From the NCBI GenBank assembly GCA_949752795.1, contig OX457062.1, positions 95,717,777 through 95,781,776 on the forward strand: a DNA stretch of 64,000 bases, in the 5' to 3' direction. Under the pieces are notes generated by a model, which was not told where the DNA came from, did no database searches, and saw nothing but the letters and a program-made list of their open reading frames with translations. Position numbers and translations under genes: made by a program. The number at the start of each line of letters is the position of its first letter. Position 1 is the stretch's first letter. This document shows, piece by piece, positions 25,505 through 38,100 of the stretch. This DNA comes from Hyperoodon ampullatus (lineage: Eukaryota > Chordata > Mammalia > Artiodactyla > Ziphiidae).

Positions 25505-28500
25505 CATGTACCAAAATGTTCATAGCAGCCCTATTTACAATAGCCCGGAGATGGAAACAACCTAAGTGTCCATCATCGGATGAATGGGTAAAGAAGATGT
25601 GGCACATACATACAATGGAATATTACTCAGCCATAAAAAGAAATGAAATTGAACTATTTGTAATGAGGTGGATGGACCTAGAGTCTGTCATACAGAGTGA
25701 AGTAAGTCAGAAAGAGAAAGACAAATACTGTATGCTGACACATATATATGGAATTTAAGAAAAAAAAAGGTCATGAAGAACATAGGGGTAAGACAGGAAT
25801 AAAGACACAGACCTACAAGAGAATGGACTTGAGGATATGGGGAGGGGGAAGGGTAAGCTGTGACAAAGTGAAAGAGCGGCATGGACATATATACACTACC
25901 AAACGTAAGGTAGATAGCTAGTTGGAAGCAGCCGCATAGCACAGGGAGATCAGCTCGGTGCTTTGTGACCGCCTGGAGGGGTGGGATAGGGAGGATGGGA
26001 GGGAGACGCAAAAGGGAGGGGATAAAAAAAAAAAATAAAAAAAAAAAAAAAAAAAAGAATAGCACAGGGGGGTGGGTTAGACAAATAAATTTATAAGTTG
26101 AATGACAACTTCATGACTGCACTTCATCCTTTGAAGACTATTTTCTTATCTGCACAGCAGTGGCGACACAATGCTGAGGAACAAGCTATCAGTTCCCCCA
26201 GGCTTCAACCAACAGACATTACCTACAAGTTTGAGTTGTTTCTCCAAAAACAGCTGAATGATAACTAAGGAAGGATATTTTGAGGATTAAACTTCCAACG
26301 TGACCCAGTTAAACTTAGATAGCTATAAATAGGAAGCTCCCAAGGGAGAGCCTGCTTACCTGGCACGTAAGCCAAAGAACTGTAGCCATCTGGCAAAGGA
26401 AAAGTTAGCTCTATCGGCTGTGAGCCCTCATTGCCTATGGCCAGTTGAACTAGGAGAACAGCCATGGACACCTGCAAATTTAGGCAGTTTTGCAGCATTT
26501 GCGGTTCAGTCATGGCAGTCTTAGTAGAAAGATAGATGGTCATCAGTCGTTCAAACTGCTCACGGAGGTTGTCAGCAGCAGGGCTAGAACTTTGCTGAGC
26601 ATCCCGCCAGGCTACCTGCAGCCGATGCAGATTTTGGTTGATTTTTACCATCTGATCATGCAACCTGCCCCCAAGAAAGCAGAAAAGACTGGGTCAGGAG
26701 GCTCATATAGGGACAGTTGAGTACAAACTGTTTTTTTTTTTTTTAATTTTAACATCTTTATTGGAGTATAATTGTTTTACAGTGCTGTGTTAATTTCTGC
26801 TGTATAGCAAAGTGAATCAGCTATACGTATACATATATCCCCATATCCCCTCCCTCTTGCGTCTCCCTCCCATCCTCCCTTACAGACCATTTTTGAAAAC
26901 CAAATCCTCACTTATTTATTCTATTATTCCCTTTTAGGATGTAGGGAGCTGCAGTTGTGATGACACAGAAGGCAATCACAGAAGTTATTGACAGGACAGA
27001 GGTGGGGGCATAGCACTGGGAAAATGTTACCAAGTATTCAAGAATTGAACCTAATTACATAGATTAGGCTAGTTGTCTTCGGCTGAAATGCACCATCCAT
27101 AAAATGGCTCGGTTGAGCAGGGTGTAGATTGGGCTTTTACTATGTACAATATATAACGATCAGGCAAAGTACAAGAAGCCCAGCAGGGTAGTTTGACACC
27201 ACACAAGTGCAATGACTGTACCTGGATGTGGTTATATGGACAGTCTTTCCATGGTTAGGAGAGAACTAAAGCTGGTGAGAAAGGAGTCTAGATTACTAAT
27301 GACCACATATCAACCAGTAGCCACCTATGATGCAGCCTAAGAGCAGCTTCCAGTCCTCTGATGCTCAATATAAAATTAAATGATTCTTCAAAAAGGGTCA
27401 GCCAAATGTTCTCTAATGAAAGGAAGACCCATAATTCAATGTTACAGATAGTTGTGTCTATGTGTACAGTCCAAAGTCATTCTTGGCCTTGTGGATAATG
27501 TCTAGGGTTAGCTAGCCAATACTGGGAAACTAGATGACATTCATTTTTGTGTTTGAATCTAGGTGGTTGAACAGGTTAAACACATGCTAAATTGTTATCT
27601 ATTGTCTCACTTAAAATGTCAATGATAGGGATAGAAAATGTCTCTAATAAAGATATAATTTCATTTTTCCAAAACTTTGCTGAGTTTTGAAAAATGCTGT
27701 GTCAGTTTAAGTATCCCGAAAAGGCATTAAAAATTGCTGTCCACAATATACCTTCCTATAGACTGTGAGTAGCTATTTTCTCCCCTTATTTATACTTGTC
27801 ACAGTCAGCTAAATCAGAGGGGAAAAAAAATCATAGAATGACATACGGTTAGCCAGAACCAGACCATTTTTTGAAGTCATACACTTTAGCTCTCAAATCT
27901 TCACACTTCCAGAATCCTCCTTATCTTTGATACAGATTTTTATGTTCCTACTGATCTTACTGAAATACCTTATAAATATTTAATTTTGTCAATTTTGTCT
28001 CTATACCATAGAGTAAAGCTTTCTCTTTTTTCATCAGGAGTAATAAGTAATGAAAATTCAAGAGCAGAATGTGAAATGTTAAATGAAAACAATTCCACTT
28101 TAGCAGATGACAAAAGGAAGATAGTGATTTAAAAATTTGCAAGTTTAGAGAAAAATACTAGTGTATCTTTAATTTTAAAAAGTTTAACACGTCAAAAATT
28201 AAAAATAAATTCAAGTTATATGGATAAAGCCACTTCATGTAGACACAAATAAATGCATATAATGCCCTTTTCCTACTAGATCCTAATGTCAGCCTTCAGA
28301 ATAAAGTGAGATTGTTATCTGTAAGACGCACTTTCAACCTTCTGGTTATCAACACAACCAAGCAGTTCTTTCCTCATGACATCAGAGGAGTTACCTGTGA
28401 AATCCCAAGTACAAGGTGTACTCTGTCAGGACAAGGTTTTCTGTTACAAGGTTGTAGTTCTGGGGAAACTTTGGCTCCCGCACAGCTGGGATCAAACAGG

Positions 28501-31500
28501 TTTCTTTGTCCAAACCTCAAAGAAATTAAAAGGAAGAGTAAATGGCTTGCCACAGACATCTATCTTGGCTCCAGTGTCCCCTTATTCTAGTTCAGCTTCC
28601 ATCCTGCTATTAGTGAATTAAGTAATATCTTCTTAAAAACACATTTTCTCACATTCCTACTCTCTTGTCTAAAAATGTAATTTGGCTTCTCAGTGTATAG
28701 AAATGCAGTAAATCTCTTTAGCTTGTTCATGAAATCACCAACAATTAAAAGGAATGATAGCACTATAGATTTTTCCAGGGGGTAGATAATAGGTCATTTG
28801 TATCTATTCTGTGCTTTTCTGTATTTAAGATTATTTGCTTTTGAGCATGTGTTACTTTTATAATTAGAAGAGTTATAAAACTGCGAGGAAATACATCCAG
28901 ATTGAGTGATTCATTTTGAGTGGTAGAATTAAGAGTGATTTATCTTCTTCTTTTCACTTCTCTGTATTGAGTTTTCCCCTAGGCTAATATTTCCTGCCAA
29001 TTCCCATACCCCTTCCCCCACCTACCCCTTGTTCCAGCCACACTGAGCTTCCTCACTGTTCCTTAGCCATTTCACAGCTGTGTACCTTCCTACTTGTTTT
29101 TCCCTCTATATAAAGGGCCTCCTTTGCTCCTTTGCTTGATAAACCCAACTCATTTTTCAGGATTCAGCTATGAAGACCTCCAGCTTCTGTAGAATTAATC
29201 ATTTACTCCCTCCTCTGTGCTCCTGTAGATTAGCCCTAGACCGTATTATGATGATCTGTTAACATATCTGCCTTCCTGTGGAGACTTCGAGTTCAAAAAG
29301 GACAGTAACTGTACTTTATTCATTTTCATAATGAATGAATGAATGAGCGAATATCCAAGTCTACCAAATTCAGAGAGAAGGTCTCATTAAAGGACATCTA
29401 AAAAATAACAGTTTTTAAAAGTCTGTCTTTTTAAAATTCATAATAGCTTTTCTTTTTGCCTCATCTTGAGAAAGAGGGACCTCTGTGAAAAAGGATATAG
29501 AAGTGAATGGCTAAGATGTTACGCACACACTGTTTTGAGAAGACCAGCTCCCCCTTACCTCTCATGTGTACATTTTTTATTTTTCGTTCTTCATCGTTCA
29601 ACTCCTTCAGGGCACAGTAAGTGGGATTAAAGGTGAGGAGCCGAGAGGATCTGGGTTTGCAAAATGGCTGGCATAACTTCAGGAGAGCAGCACCCAAATT
29701 CAGAAAGAAGGCATCCGAGGCATACATTTGGAAGAAGATTTCTGGCATCTGATTGGCCCAAATCTTGGTGCGGCCTGCATTTGCATGCAAACAGTTTCCA
29801 AGCCAGGACAAGATACAGTGTTTGGTTTCTGGAGAGAGCTGGAGTAAGTTCTTCAACATCTGGTAGATCTTTTCATGGAACCGAGCCATGAACTGTTTAA
29901 CCAGAAAACACAACCACAGAACATTCCAGTTTCACAATCCTAATATTTGTTACTCTCAAATCTTAGCCACTGGCAATTTCCAAAAATACACGAATCCTAA
30001 TCTTCTCCCTCACTCTCCCTGTGCCTTACGCCACCATTTCTGATTAAAAAAAAAAAAGTTTTTTTTTTCTGGGAACTTTTAAGAGATTTCCTGATGAGTT
30101 GCCAAACTGCAGGTAGCATTTACATAGCTTTAGAGTAGGAGATGGTAAAGTTTTTCTGCAGAGGGCCAGATGATAAGTATTTTTGGCTTTGCATGCCATA
30201 TGGTCTCTGTAGCAACTATTCAACTCTACCACTGTGGCATGAAATCAAGCCATAAACAATACATATACACATGGGCATGGCTGGGTTCAATAAAACTATT
30301 TACAAAAACGGGCGACAGGCTGGATTTGGCCACTGGTATAATTTGCCAACCCCTGCTTTAGAAAGTTGTGATGACGGGAGATTTAAACTGCCCCCAATTC
30401 AACCATTTATGGTCATATGTTGGCCAGACTTCTACCATAATTTATGCTAAGAAGCCCCAAAAGAGAGGACATAAGTAGAAGGAGGAAAAGGAAAACAATT
30501 TGGCTTTTAAGCTGGAGTTCAGTCAGAAGATTTTAAGAGCTAAAGTTATAAGAAATAGCTTGGTGAGAAAAACGAGGATTGAGAGCAGGTAGCTGTGATA
30601 CAGCACAGGGCAAAGAAGAGCAGCAGCTTACTCTTAAACCACACAAAGGTTTGTCCTCTGCTCTTAGCACCTGCTAAAAAGAGGGCCATTTCTGTACATG
30701 ATCATGGTAGACAGCCAACCAGATTGATCTGCTCTCCCAAAGAGGCTCAAGCAGCCTTATCTGCATCTGCTTTCTGAGCAAACGATACTTAATCTAAGAT
30801 CAGGGGGCTGGGATACACCAGTAAACAGCTCCACCTGATGAATGTTGGCCTCTTGTACTTTGATCTCCTGGGGACTGGAACGAGATGGATTCAGGAAGTA
30901 GCCATGATTTTCTACTACACCCGGAGTCTTTAATAAGCAGGAGATATTCAGGATTACTCCCAGCAAGGTCTTCTGGTACATCTGCCCATTACTAGGATCC
31001 TTGGGCTGAATGTATTCTACAAAAACCTGTAGGAGAAGACAGGCCTAGTTATTTGTCTGTATGATGAGATAAATGATGGGATGAGAGGGCCTCAAAGAGT
31101 TAAGACTATACAACAACCAATGTATCTTCCTCTTATTCCATAGGTAATATTACACTGCCCTCAGGATAGGGAAGCATAGAGTATTAAGCTTCCAACTCAA
31201 CTGAATACATATGAGCTTTCAGACCTACCTTTGCCATATCCTTTTGCCTAGTGAAATACAGAAGAATGTCCAGATATGCGTACAACAGGATCTGGCAGAG
31301 TTCTAGATCTTTTATTCGGCCCAATAAAATATCAAACACTGGAATCATGACTTCTGGAAATGTTCGAACTTCCTCATCCAGTATCAAGGCTTCGATGACC
31401 TCATCCAGAAACTCAGCTACACCTTCAAAATCTGAGAGAAGACAAAAGAGAGAGAGAGGAGGCCATAAGAATTTTTAGACGCCTTTACACACAGCTCTTT

Positions 31501-34500
31501 ACTCTTCTGATACTTTTGATAATTCTACTGGTATTCAACCTCAAAGGTCAAGGTGTGAGCTCTCTTCCTTAATTGACGCGGGAACCATAGTGGCTCTCAG
31601 GCTTTCTAATGCAATTAGAGGAAGGTTACACTTGGAAATCAAATGTAGAAGCTCATAGATGTTGCTTATCTACTCACGGCCTCCTAGGATGGCTTCCAAC
31701 ATCAAATCTACCAGTTGCTCGTGGATGTTCTGGTCAACATAGATCTCAGGGGTGAGGAGAACTGTTCGGGTATTGGACACAGTGAGGTTCCTGCACTGCA
31801 CTGCAAAGGGCAGCAAGTTCTCTGGAACTTTGGTAATCTGGAAACGGCAATGAAGAGAGGGAAGAGGCTAGCTCTGTGACCTGGCACAAGGACAGATATA
31901 GCAAATAGAAGGGAAAAGACACTGTGTCCCAAAACAGTAGTGCTTTCCTGTGGATGCTTGAAAAGCCATGAGAGTTCATTCTTTGGTTTAAGGAATCACC
32001 TGTTAGAAATTCTAATGCTGGAAGTGATCAAGCTTAGTCTACTCTGTTATATACACCTTAGTGGAAATGAATTTATCAGACCTTTTTTTTAATAAGGGTG
32101 TGATATATTAAGACGTTTGTAGAGAGAATAATAGGAGGCACTTGTTAGGTGGGGAAAGGGGTAGACTCCAAGCCACAGAAAGGAGAGACTAAAACTTTAG
32201 AAGATAAACTAACAGTGCCTCTGATATCCAGTTCCAGATATAATATGATGTATATAAATTGATATAATAGACACTGATCTTGGGACTTCCCTGGTGGTCC
32301 AGTGGTTAAGACTCTGTGCTTCCACTGCAGGGGGTGTGGGTTCGATCCTTGGTTGGGGAAGATCCTGCATGCTGCACGGCACAGCCAAAAAAAAAAAAAG
32401 ACATTGATCCAACTCTCCGGCTTATGTGTTAAAGTCATACCCAAGAGGACAATAGAGTACTCAATAGGGATTATTCTTTTACCTCTTCCTTGGCTCTTTG
32501 GAAACAGGAATAAAGGTAACAAAAAATGTGCCTCTCCCCTGCATCTCGATCAGCAGAGAGATTCAACGTTGTAGAAGAGGTCATGTTAATCAAGTGGTTG
32601 CCTGGATCTTGAAGTAATAAGCGAGTGAAGACGGCCTATTAAGAAAAACAAATAAACAAAAATACAAAATCACTGCAAAGTTAATTTATTTTTAAAATTT
32701 TTTGATGTATTTTTTATTGAAGTATAGTTGATTTACAATGTTGTGTTAGTTTCAAGTGTTCAGCAAAGTGATTCAGTTACACACACATATATAGCTATTC
32801 TTTTTCAGATTCTTTTCCATTATAGGTTATTATAAGACATTGAATATAGTTCCCTGTGCTATACAGTTGGTCCCTGTTGTTTATCTATTTTATATGTAAT
32901 AGTGTGTATCTCTTAATCCCGAACTCCTAATTTATCTCCCCTGACCACTGCAAAGTTTATTTTAGAACATCAAGATATAAAAGATAATTTTGACACAGGT
33001 TATTATAAGAATCACAGAACGTAGAACAAATGGGGAAAAAAGGGCTCAGTGTATCATTACTTTAGAAAATATTACGTATACAAATCTAATTGTTTATGTA
33101 GTTATCCTAAAGCAAGCATAAGTGTCTAGCATAGCGCCTAGCACAGAGTAAGCATTAAAAGAATATTTGTTGAATGGTGTGGAGAATCGGAGATTAAACT
33201 CATATGTGAAATCTACTACTCTGCATCATTGCTGACCTCACTCAGACTTATATAAACACAGTTTAAATGTACTGGGTTGGCCAAAAAGTTCGTTTGGGTT
33301 TTCCCATACCACTGTACAGAAAAACCCGAATGAACTTTTTGGCCAACCCAATTATGAAGTTAAACTACAAGTTGTCAAGTCTTCCCTATCAAATTTTTAT
33401 TCCTTTAATGTTAATTAGGCACCTGTAAGGTAAAATGCATTGTTTTGATTTTGGAAAAGATATAAAAAAAGAGATGGACCTTGGCCTTGATAAATATTAG
33501 TGTCTACGGGAGAGAGAAGACAGGTTCATAAAGAAGCCAAGACATGAGACAGAAAGAGACAATTCCCATAAGAGATGCATGGAGATTACTGCCGGAGCCC
33601 AGAGGAGAAAATAACTCTTACTTGGCAAAACTTTGTAAACAGGATGGCATTTTAACTAGGTCTTAAAGGATGGATAGATTTGGACATGGGACCATGGTAG
33701 ATGAGAAGATTCCAAAAGAGGAACACGACAAACAGTGTAAGAGATGGAGCTAAGCAAAGCCATGGTTGGAGAAAGGTGAGCAGAGTTCAGCTGCAAGGCT
33801 AATTTTTGCTGAAGGCACATGTAAGGAATGTAAGAATGGTACCTGCTCTACGTTGTTCATATCAAGCCAGTCTTGATCTTCCAGGTCTACTGCCATCTCT
33901 TCCAAATAGACACAACGGCTGGGGATGCCATTCCCACTTTTCAGGCTTGGGTCACCTGGGAAATGGTTTTAATCTGGTAGGTTAAGGATAATGCTTCTGT
34001 CTTATACACACAACTGATCTTGATGGCATTTCTCTTGAACCCCAAGTTTGACTCAGGTAATATCAGAATGATCTTGACACACAGAGCAGTATCTAAAGAT
34101 CTAAATCTTTTTTACCCCTCAAAGAGCATGTGCTTTGTTATAAACCTAACACCATGACATTTAAAGAGTAAATCCCAGACATCAGCACTAATTCTGGGGT
34201 TTAACTACAGATAGGGCACAGAGGGGAAACACTATCTGACCCTTCTTGGGGCTTTCATCTAAATATTTAGGTCACCTCTAAGAAGAAAATGGATTTAGCT
34301 ACCATTCCCATTTCCCTTTTAAGGTAGTAAAGGCAGTAGCTACATAGCCCAGTCAGTATCAAAATAGATGAAAGTTGTATCTGTGTCAAAATTCTGCTTT
34401 AGGTCACATTAAAAGCTTCCTTGAAATATAAACCCTGTGTTCCAGGGAGTATGATGGGTTTGTTTAACCATCAGATACAGTAAGTTTCTAGGAGCAAGTC

Positions 34501-35122
34501 CCTAGCCCAAGCAGGAAGGGCAGAGTAATAAATACGCTGGCTGCAAAGATGTAACTCACTGTTGTCCAGAGTGATGAGGAAGATCCTTTGGATCATGTGA
34601 TTGATGTTGAGTTGCTCACATATTTCCTGCTGTGAACGGAATGAGCGGCTAATCTCAGCCACAGAGTAATCAAATTCATCCAGGCTCTCTGACACACTAT
34701 TATCTGAGTCATCTGGGCTGGCGGGGAGTTCATCTGCCAGAAAATGTAAGTCATGAACAGTTACAATGCTCTCTTTAAGAGAAAACCAAGTACACATGAT
34801 AAATGTAACCAAGCGGAGGATAATTTGGGGTGTTAAACAAGTTAACTATCTAATTAGTGAACATCTCAAGTCAGGCAACATTTTTTTTTTTAAATGAAGG
34901 TATCACTGACATATTAGTTTCAGGTGCACAACATAATGATTCCATATTTATATTGTTAAATAATCACTACAATAAATCTAGTTAATGTCTGTCACCATAC
35001 ATAGCTACAAATTTTTTTCTTGTGATAAGAGTTATTAAGATCGACTTTCTTAACAACTTTGAAATACACAATACTGTACTGTTAACTACAGTCACCATGC
35101 TGTTCATTGCATCCCCATGGAT

Positions 35123-35155
<33 letters not shown>

Positions 35156-38100
35156 GGTATGTGGGCCTCTCACTGTTGTGGCCTCTCCCGTTGCAGAGCA
35201 CAGGCTCCGGACGCGCAGGCTCAACGGCCATGGCTCACGGGCCCAGCCGCTCCACGGCATGTGGGATCTTCCGAGACCGGGGCACGAACCCGTGTCCCCT
35301 GCATCAGCAGGCGGACTGTCAACCACTGCGCCACCAGGGAAGCCCCCCCATGGATTCTTTATAAGTGGAAATTTGTACCTTTTGAAACCCTTCACCTATT
35401 TTGCCCATCCCCCGCCCCCCGCCTTGGGCAACCACCAATCTATTCTCTGTATCTATCAGCTTTTTTTTTTTTTTTAAATATTCCACATAAGTGAGATCAT
35501 ATGGTATTCGTCTTTCTGACTTATATCCCTCAGCATAATGCCCTCAAGGTCCAACCACTGTCCACCTGTTGTTGCAAATGGCAAGATTTCTTTTTTATTT
35601 ATGGCTGAATAATATTCGTGTGTGTGTATGTGCGTGCATGTGTGTAATTACATCGTTTTCTTTATTCATCCGTTGATGGACATTTAGGATGTTTTCACAT
35701 CTTGGTTATCGTATACTGATGCAATGAACATGGGGGTGCATATATCTTCTTTTTTTTTTTTTTTTTTAATTAGTTTCTGCTTTATAACAAAGTGAATCAG
35801 TCTTGAATTAGTGTTTTTGTTTTCTTTGGATAAATACTCAGAAGTGGAATTGCCGGATCATATGGTAGTTCTGTATTTATTTTTTTTAGGAACCTCCATT
35901 CTATTTTCCATAGTGCCTGCACCAATTTACAATCCCAGCAACAGTGCACAAGAATTCCCTTTTCTCCACATCCTTGCCAACACTTGTTATTTCTTGTCTT
36001 TTTGATAATAGCCATTCTAAGAGGTGTGAGGTGGTTTTGATTTACATTTCCCCAATTAGTGATGTTTTTTCTTTTCATCGATTAGGGATGTTGAGCACCT
36101 TTTAATGTACCTGTTGGCCATCTGTATGTCGTCTTTGGAAAAATGTTTATTCAGATTCTGTGCCCATTTTTAAATTGGACTGTTCGTATTTTTTGCTATT
36201 GAGTTGTATCAGGAAACATTTTAAATACAGAATTCTGAAATCCCTGGCTATAAAATCTACCACATTTTAAAAACCAAAAGTTTTATTCTTTGTACTCATA
36301 ATTAATGGTATTCCAAAATGTCAATAGTAGCAACACTATCTTCCCTACAGAATCCTAGTGGGCAAAGAATTACCCAATAGATCAGTATGCCTTTAATTAT
36401 ATTAAATATGGCTTGGGGCTCCCCTGGTGGCGCAGTGGTTAAGAATCCGCCTGCCAATGCAGGGGACGCGGATTCAAGCCCTGGTCCGGGAAGATCCCAC
36501 ATGCCGCGGAGCAACTAAGCCCGTGCACCACAACTACTGAGCCTGCGCTCTAGAGCCCACAAGCCATAACTACTGAGCCCGAGTGCCACAGCTACTGAAG
36601 CCCGCGCGCCTAGAGCCCGTGCTCTACAACAAGAGAAGCCACCATGAATAGAAGCCCACGCACTGCAATGAAGAGTAGTCCCCGCTCACTGCAACTAAAG
36701 AAAGGCTGTGCACAGCAATGAAGAAGACCCAACGCAGCCAAAAATAAATAAATAAATAAATAAATGAAACAAAAAAAAACAAAAAACAAAACTTCATAGA
36801 CTAAAAACTATCCTAATTGTTCTTTTAATGGGCATTTCTCTAATTATTAGTGAGACTGGATTTTTTTTTTTTTGGCTGCACTGGGTCTTTGTTGCTGCAT
36901 GCGGGCTTCTCCCTAGTTGAGGCGAGCAGGGGCTACTCTTCGTTGCGGTGCGCAGGCTTCTCACTGTGGTTGCTTCTCTTGTTGCAGAGCATGGGCTCTA
37001 GGCGCGCGGGCTTCAGTAGTTGTGGCTCAAGGGCTCTAGAGCACAGGCTCAGTAGTTGTGGTGCACGGGCTTAGTTGCTCCACGGCATGTGGGATCTTCC
37101 CAGACCAGGGCTCGAACCAGTGTCCCCTGCATTGGCAGGCGGATTCTTAACCACTGTACCACCTGAGACTGGATTTTTAAAGTAACTTGATTATCATATA
37201 TAAATCATTTCTAACTTTTTTTTGGCCGCACTGTGTGGCATGGCATGCGGGATCTTAGTTCCCTAACCAGGCATTGAACCCATGCCCCCTACACTGGGAG
37301 CATGTGGAGTCTTAACCACTGGACCACTAGGGAAGTCCCTGTTCCTAACTTTTGTTGTTTTTCCAATGAGTTACTTTTTTCTTATTCATTGTATCCTTTT
37401 TTTTTTTTTTTTTTGCGTTACGCAGGCCTCTCACTGTTGTGGCCTCTCCCGTTGCGTAGCACAGGCTCCGGACGCGCAGGCTCAGCGGCCATGGGTCACG
37501 GGCCTAGTCGCTCTTTGGCATGTGGGATCTTCCCAGACTGGGGCACGAACCCGTGTCCCCTGCATCGGCAGGAGGACTCTCAACCACTGCGCCACCAGGG
37601 AAGCCCCTCCTTTTATTTTTTATAAAGCAATTTACAAGAGCTTCTCAGATGGTACTCACGCTAAAGGGGTATATAAGTAGGTTGTTCATTAAAAGCTACA
37701 CACAAGTCTGCATCTGCTTTTTTCCTCTACTGACAAAAAACAGTTAACTCTAAAAGTCCAGGCAAAACTCGCAGAAGTAAGAGTTGTGGGACTTCCCTGG
37801 TAGTCCAGTGGTTAAGAATCTGCCTTCGAGGGGCTTCCCTGGTGGCGCAGTGGTTGAGAATCTGCCTGCCAATGAAGGGGATATGGATTCGAGCCCTGGT
37901 CCGGGAAGATCCCACATGCCGTGGAGCAACTAAGCCCATGAGCCACAACTACTGAGCCTGTGCTGTAGAGTCCGTGAGCCACAACTACTGAGCCTGCGTG
38001 CTCCAACTACTGAAGCTCACGCGCCTAGAGTCCATGCTCCGCAACAAGGGAAGCCACTGTGATGAGAAGCCCGCGCACCGCAATGAAGAGTAGCCCTCGC

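Larger units (their letters stand above)
21828..26066 (+). mobile_element. L1 retrotransposon composite in UBE4A intron 11
   Basis: A cetartiodactyl-type L1 in antisense to UBE4A. In order: partial 5' UTR (21,841-22,530), intact ORF1, a shortened ORF2 frame, 3' UTR and A-tail (to 25,500), then a second L1 3' end with its own A-tail (25,501-26,053). AAAGAATAGCACA is found immediately outside at 21828-21840 and 26054-26066, one 13-bp target duplication around the whole 4.2 kb. Few internal stops suggest a moderately recent insertion. Confidence 0.93.

Noticed and set aside
25307..26065. Minus-strand open frames opposite the L1 3' ends
   Set aside because: Antisense shadows of L1 ORF2/3' UTR; the long hydrophobic stretch comes from the A-tail read in reverse.
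35022..35477. Open frames of 60-150 codons with [15 protein letters not shown] or [17 protein letters not shown] peptides at many places (also 14,571-15,085; 40,539-41,019; 51,483-51,862 and others)
   Set aside because: All are translations of CHR SINE copies in various frames; they recur wherever a SINE lies and carry no conserved protein.
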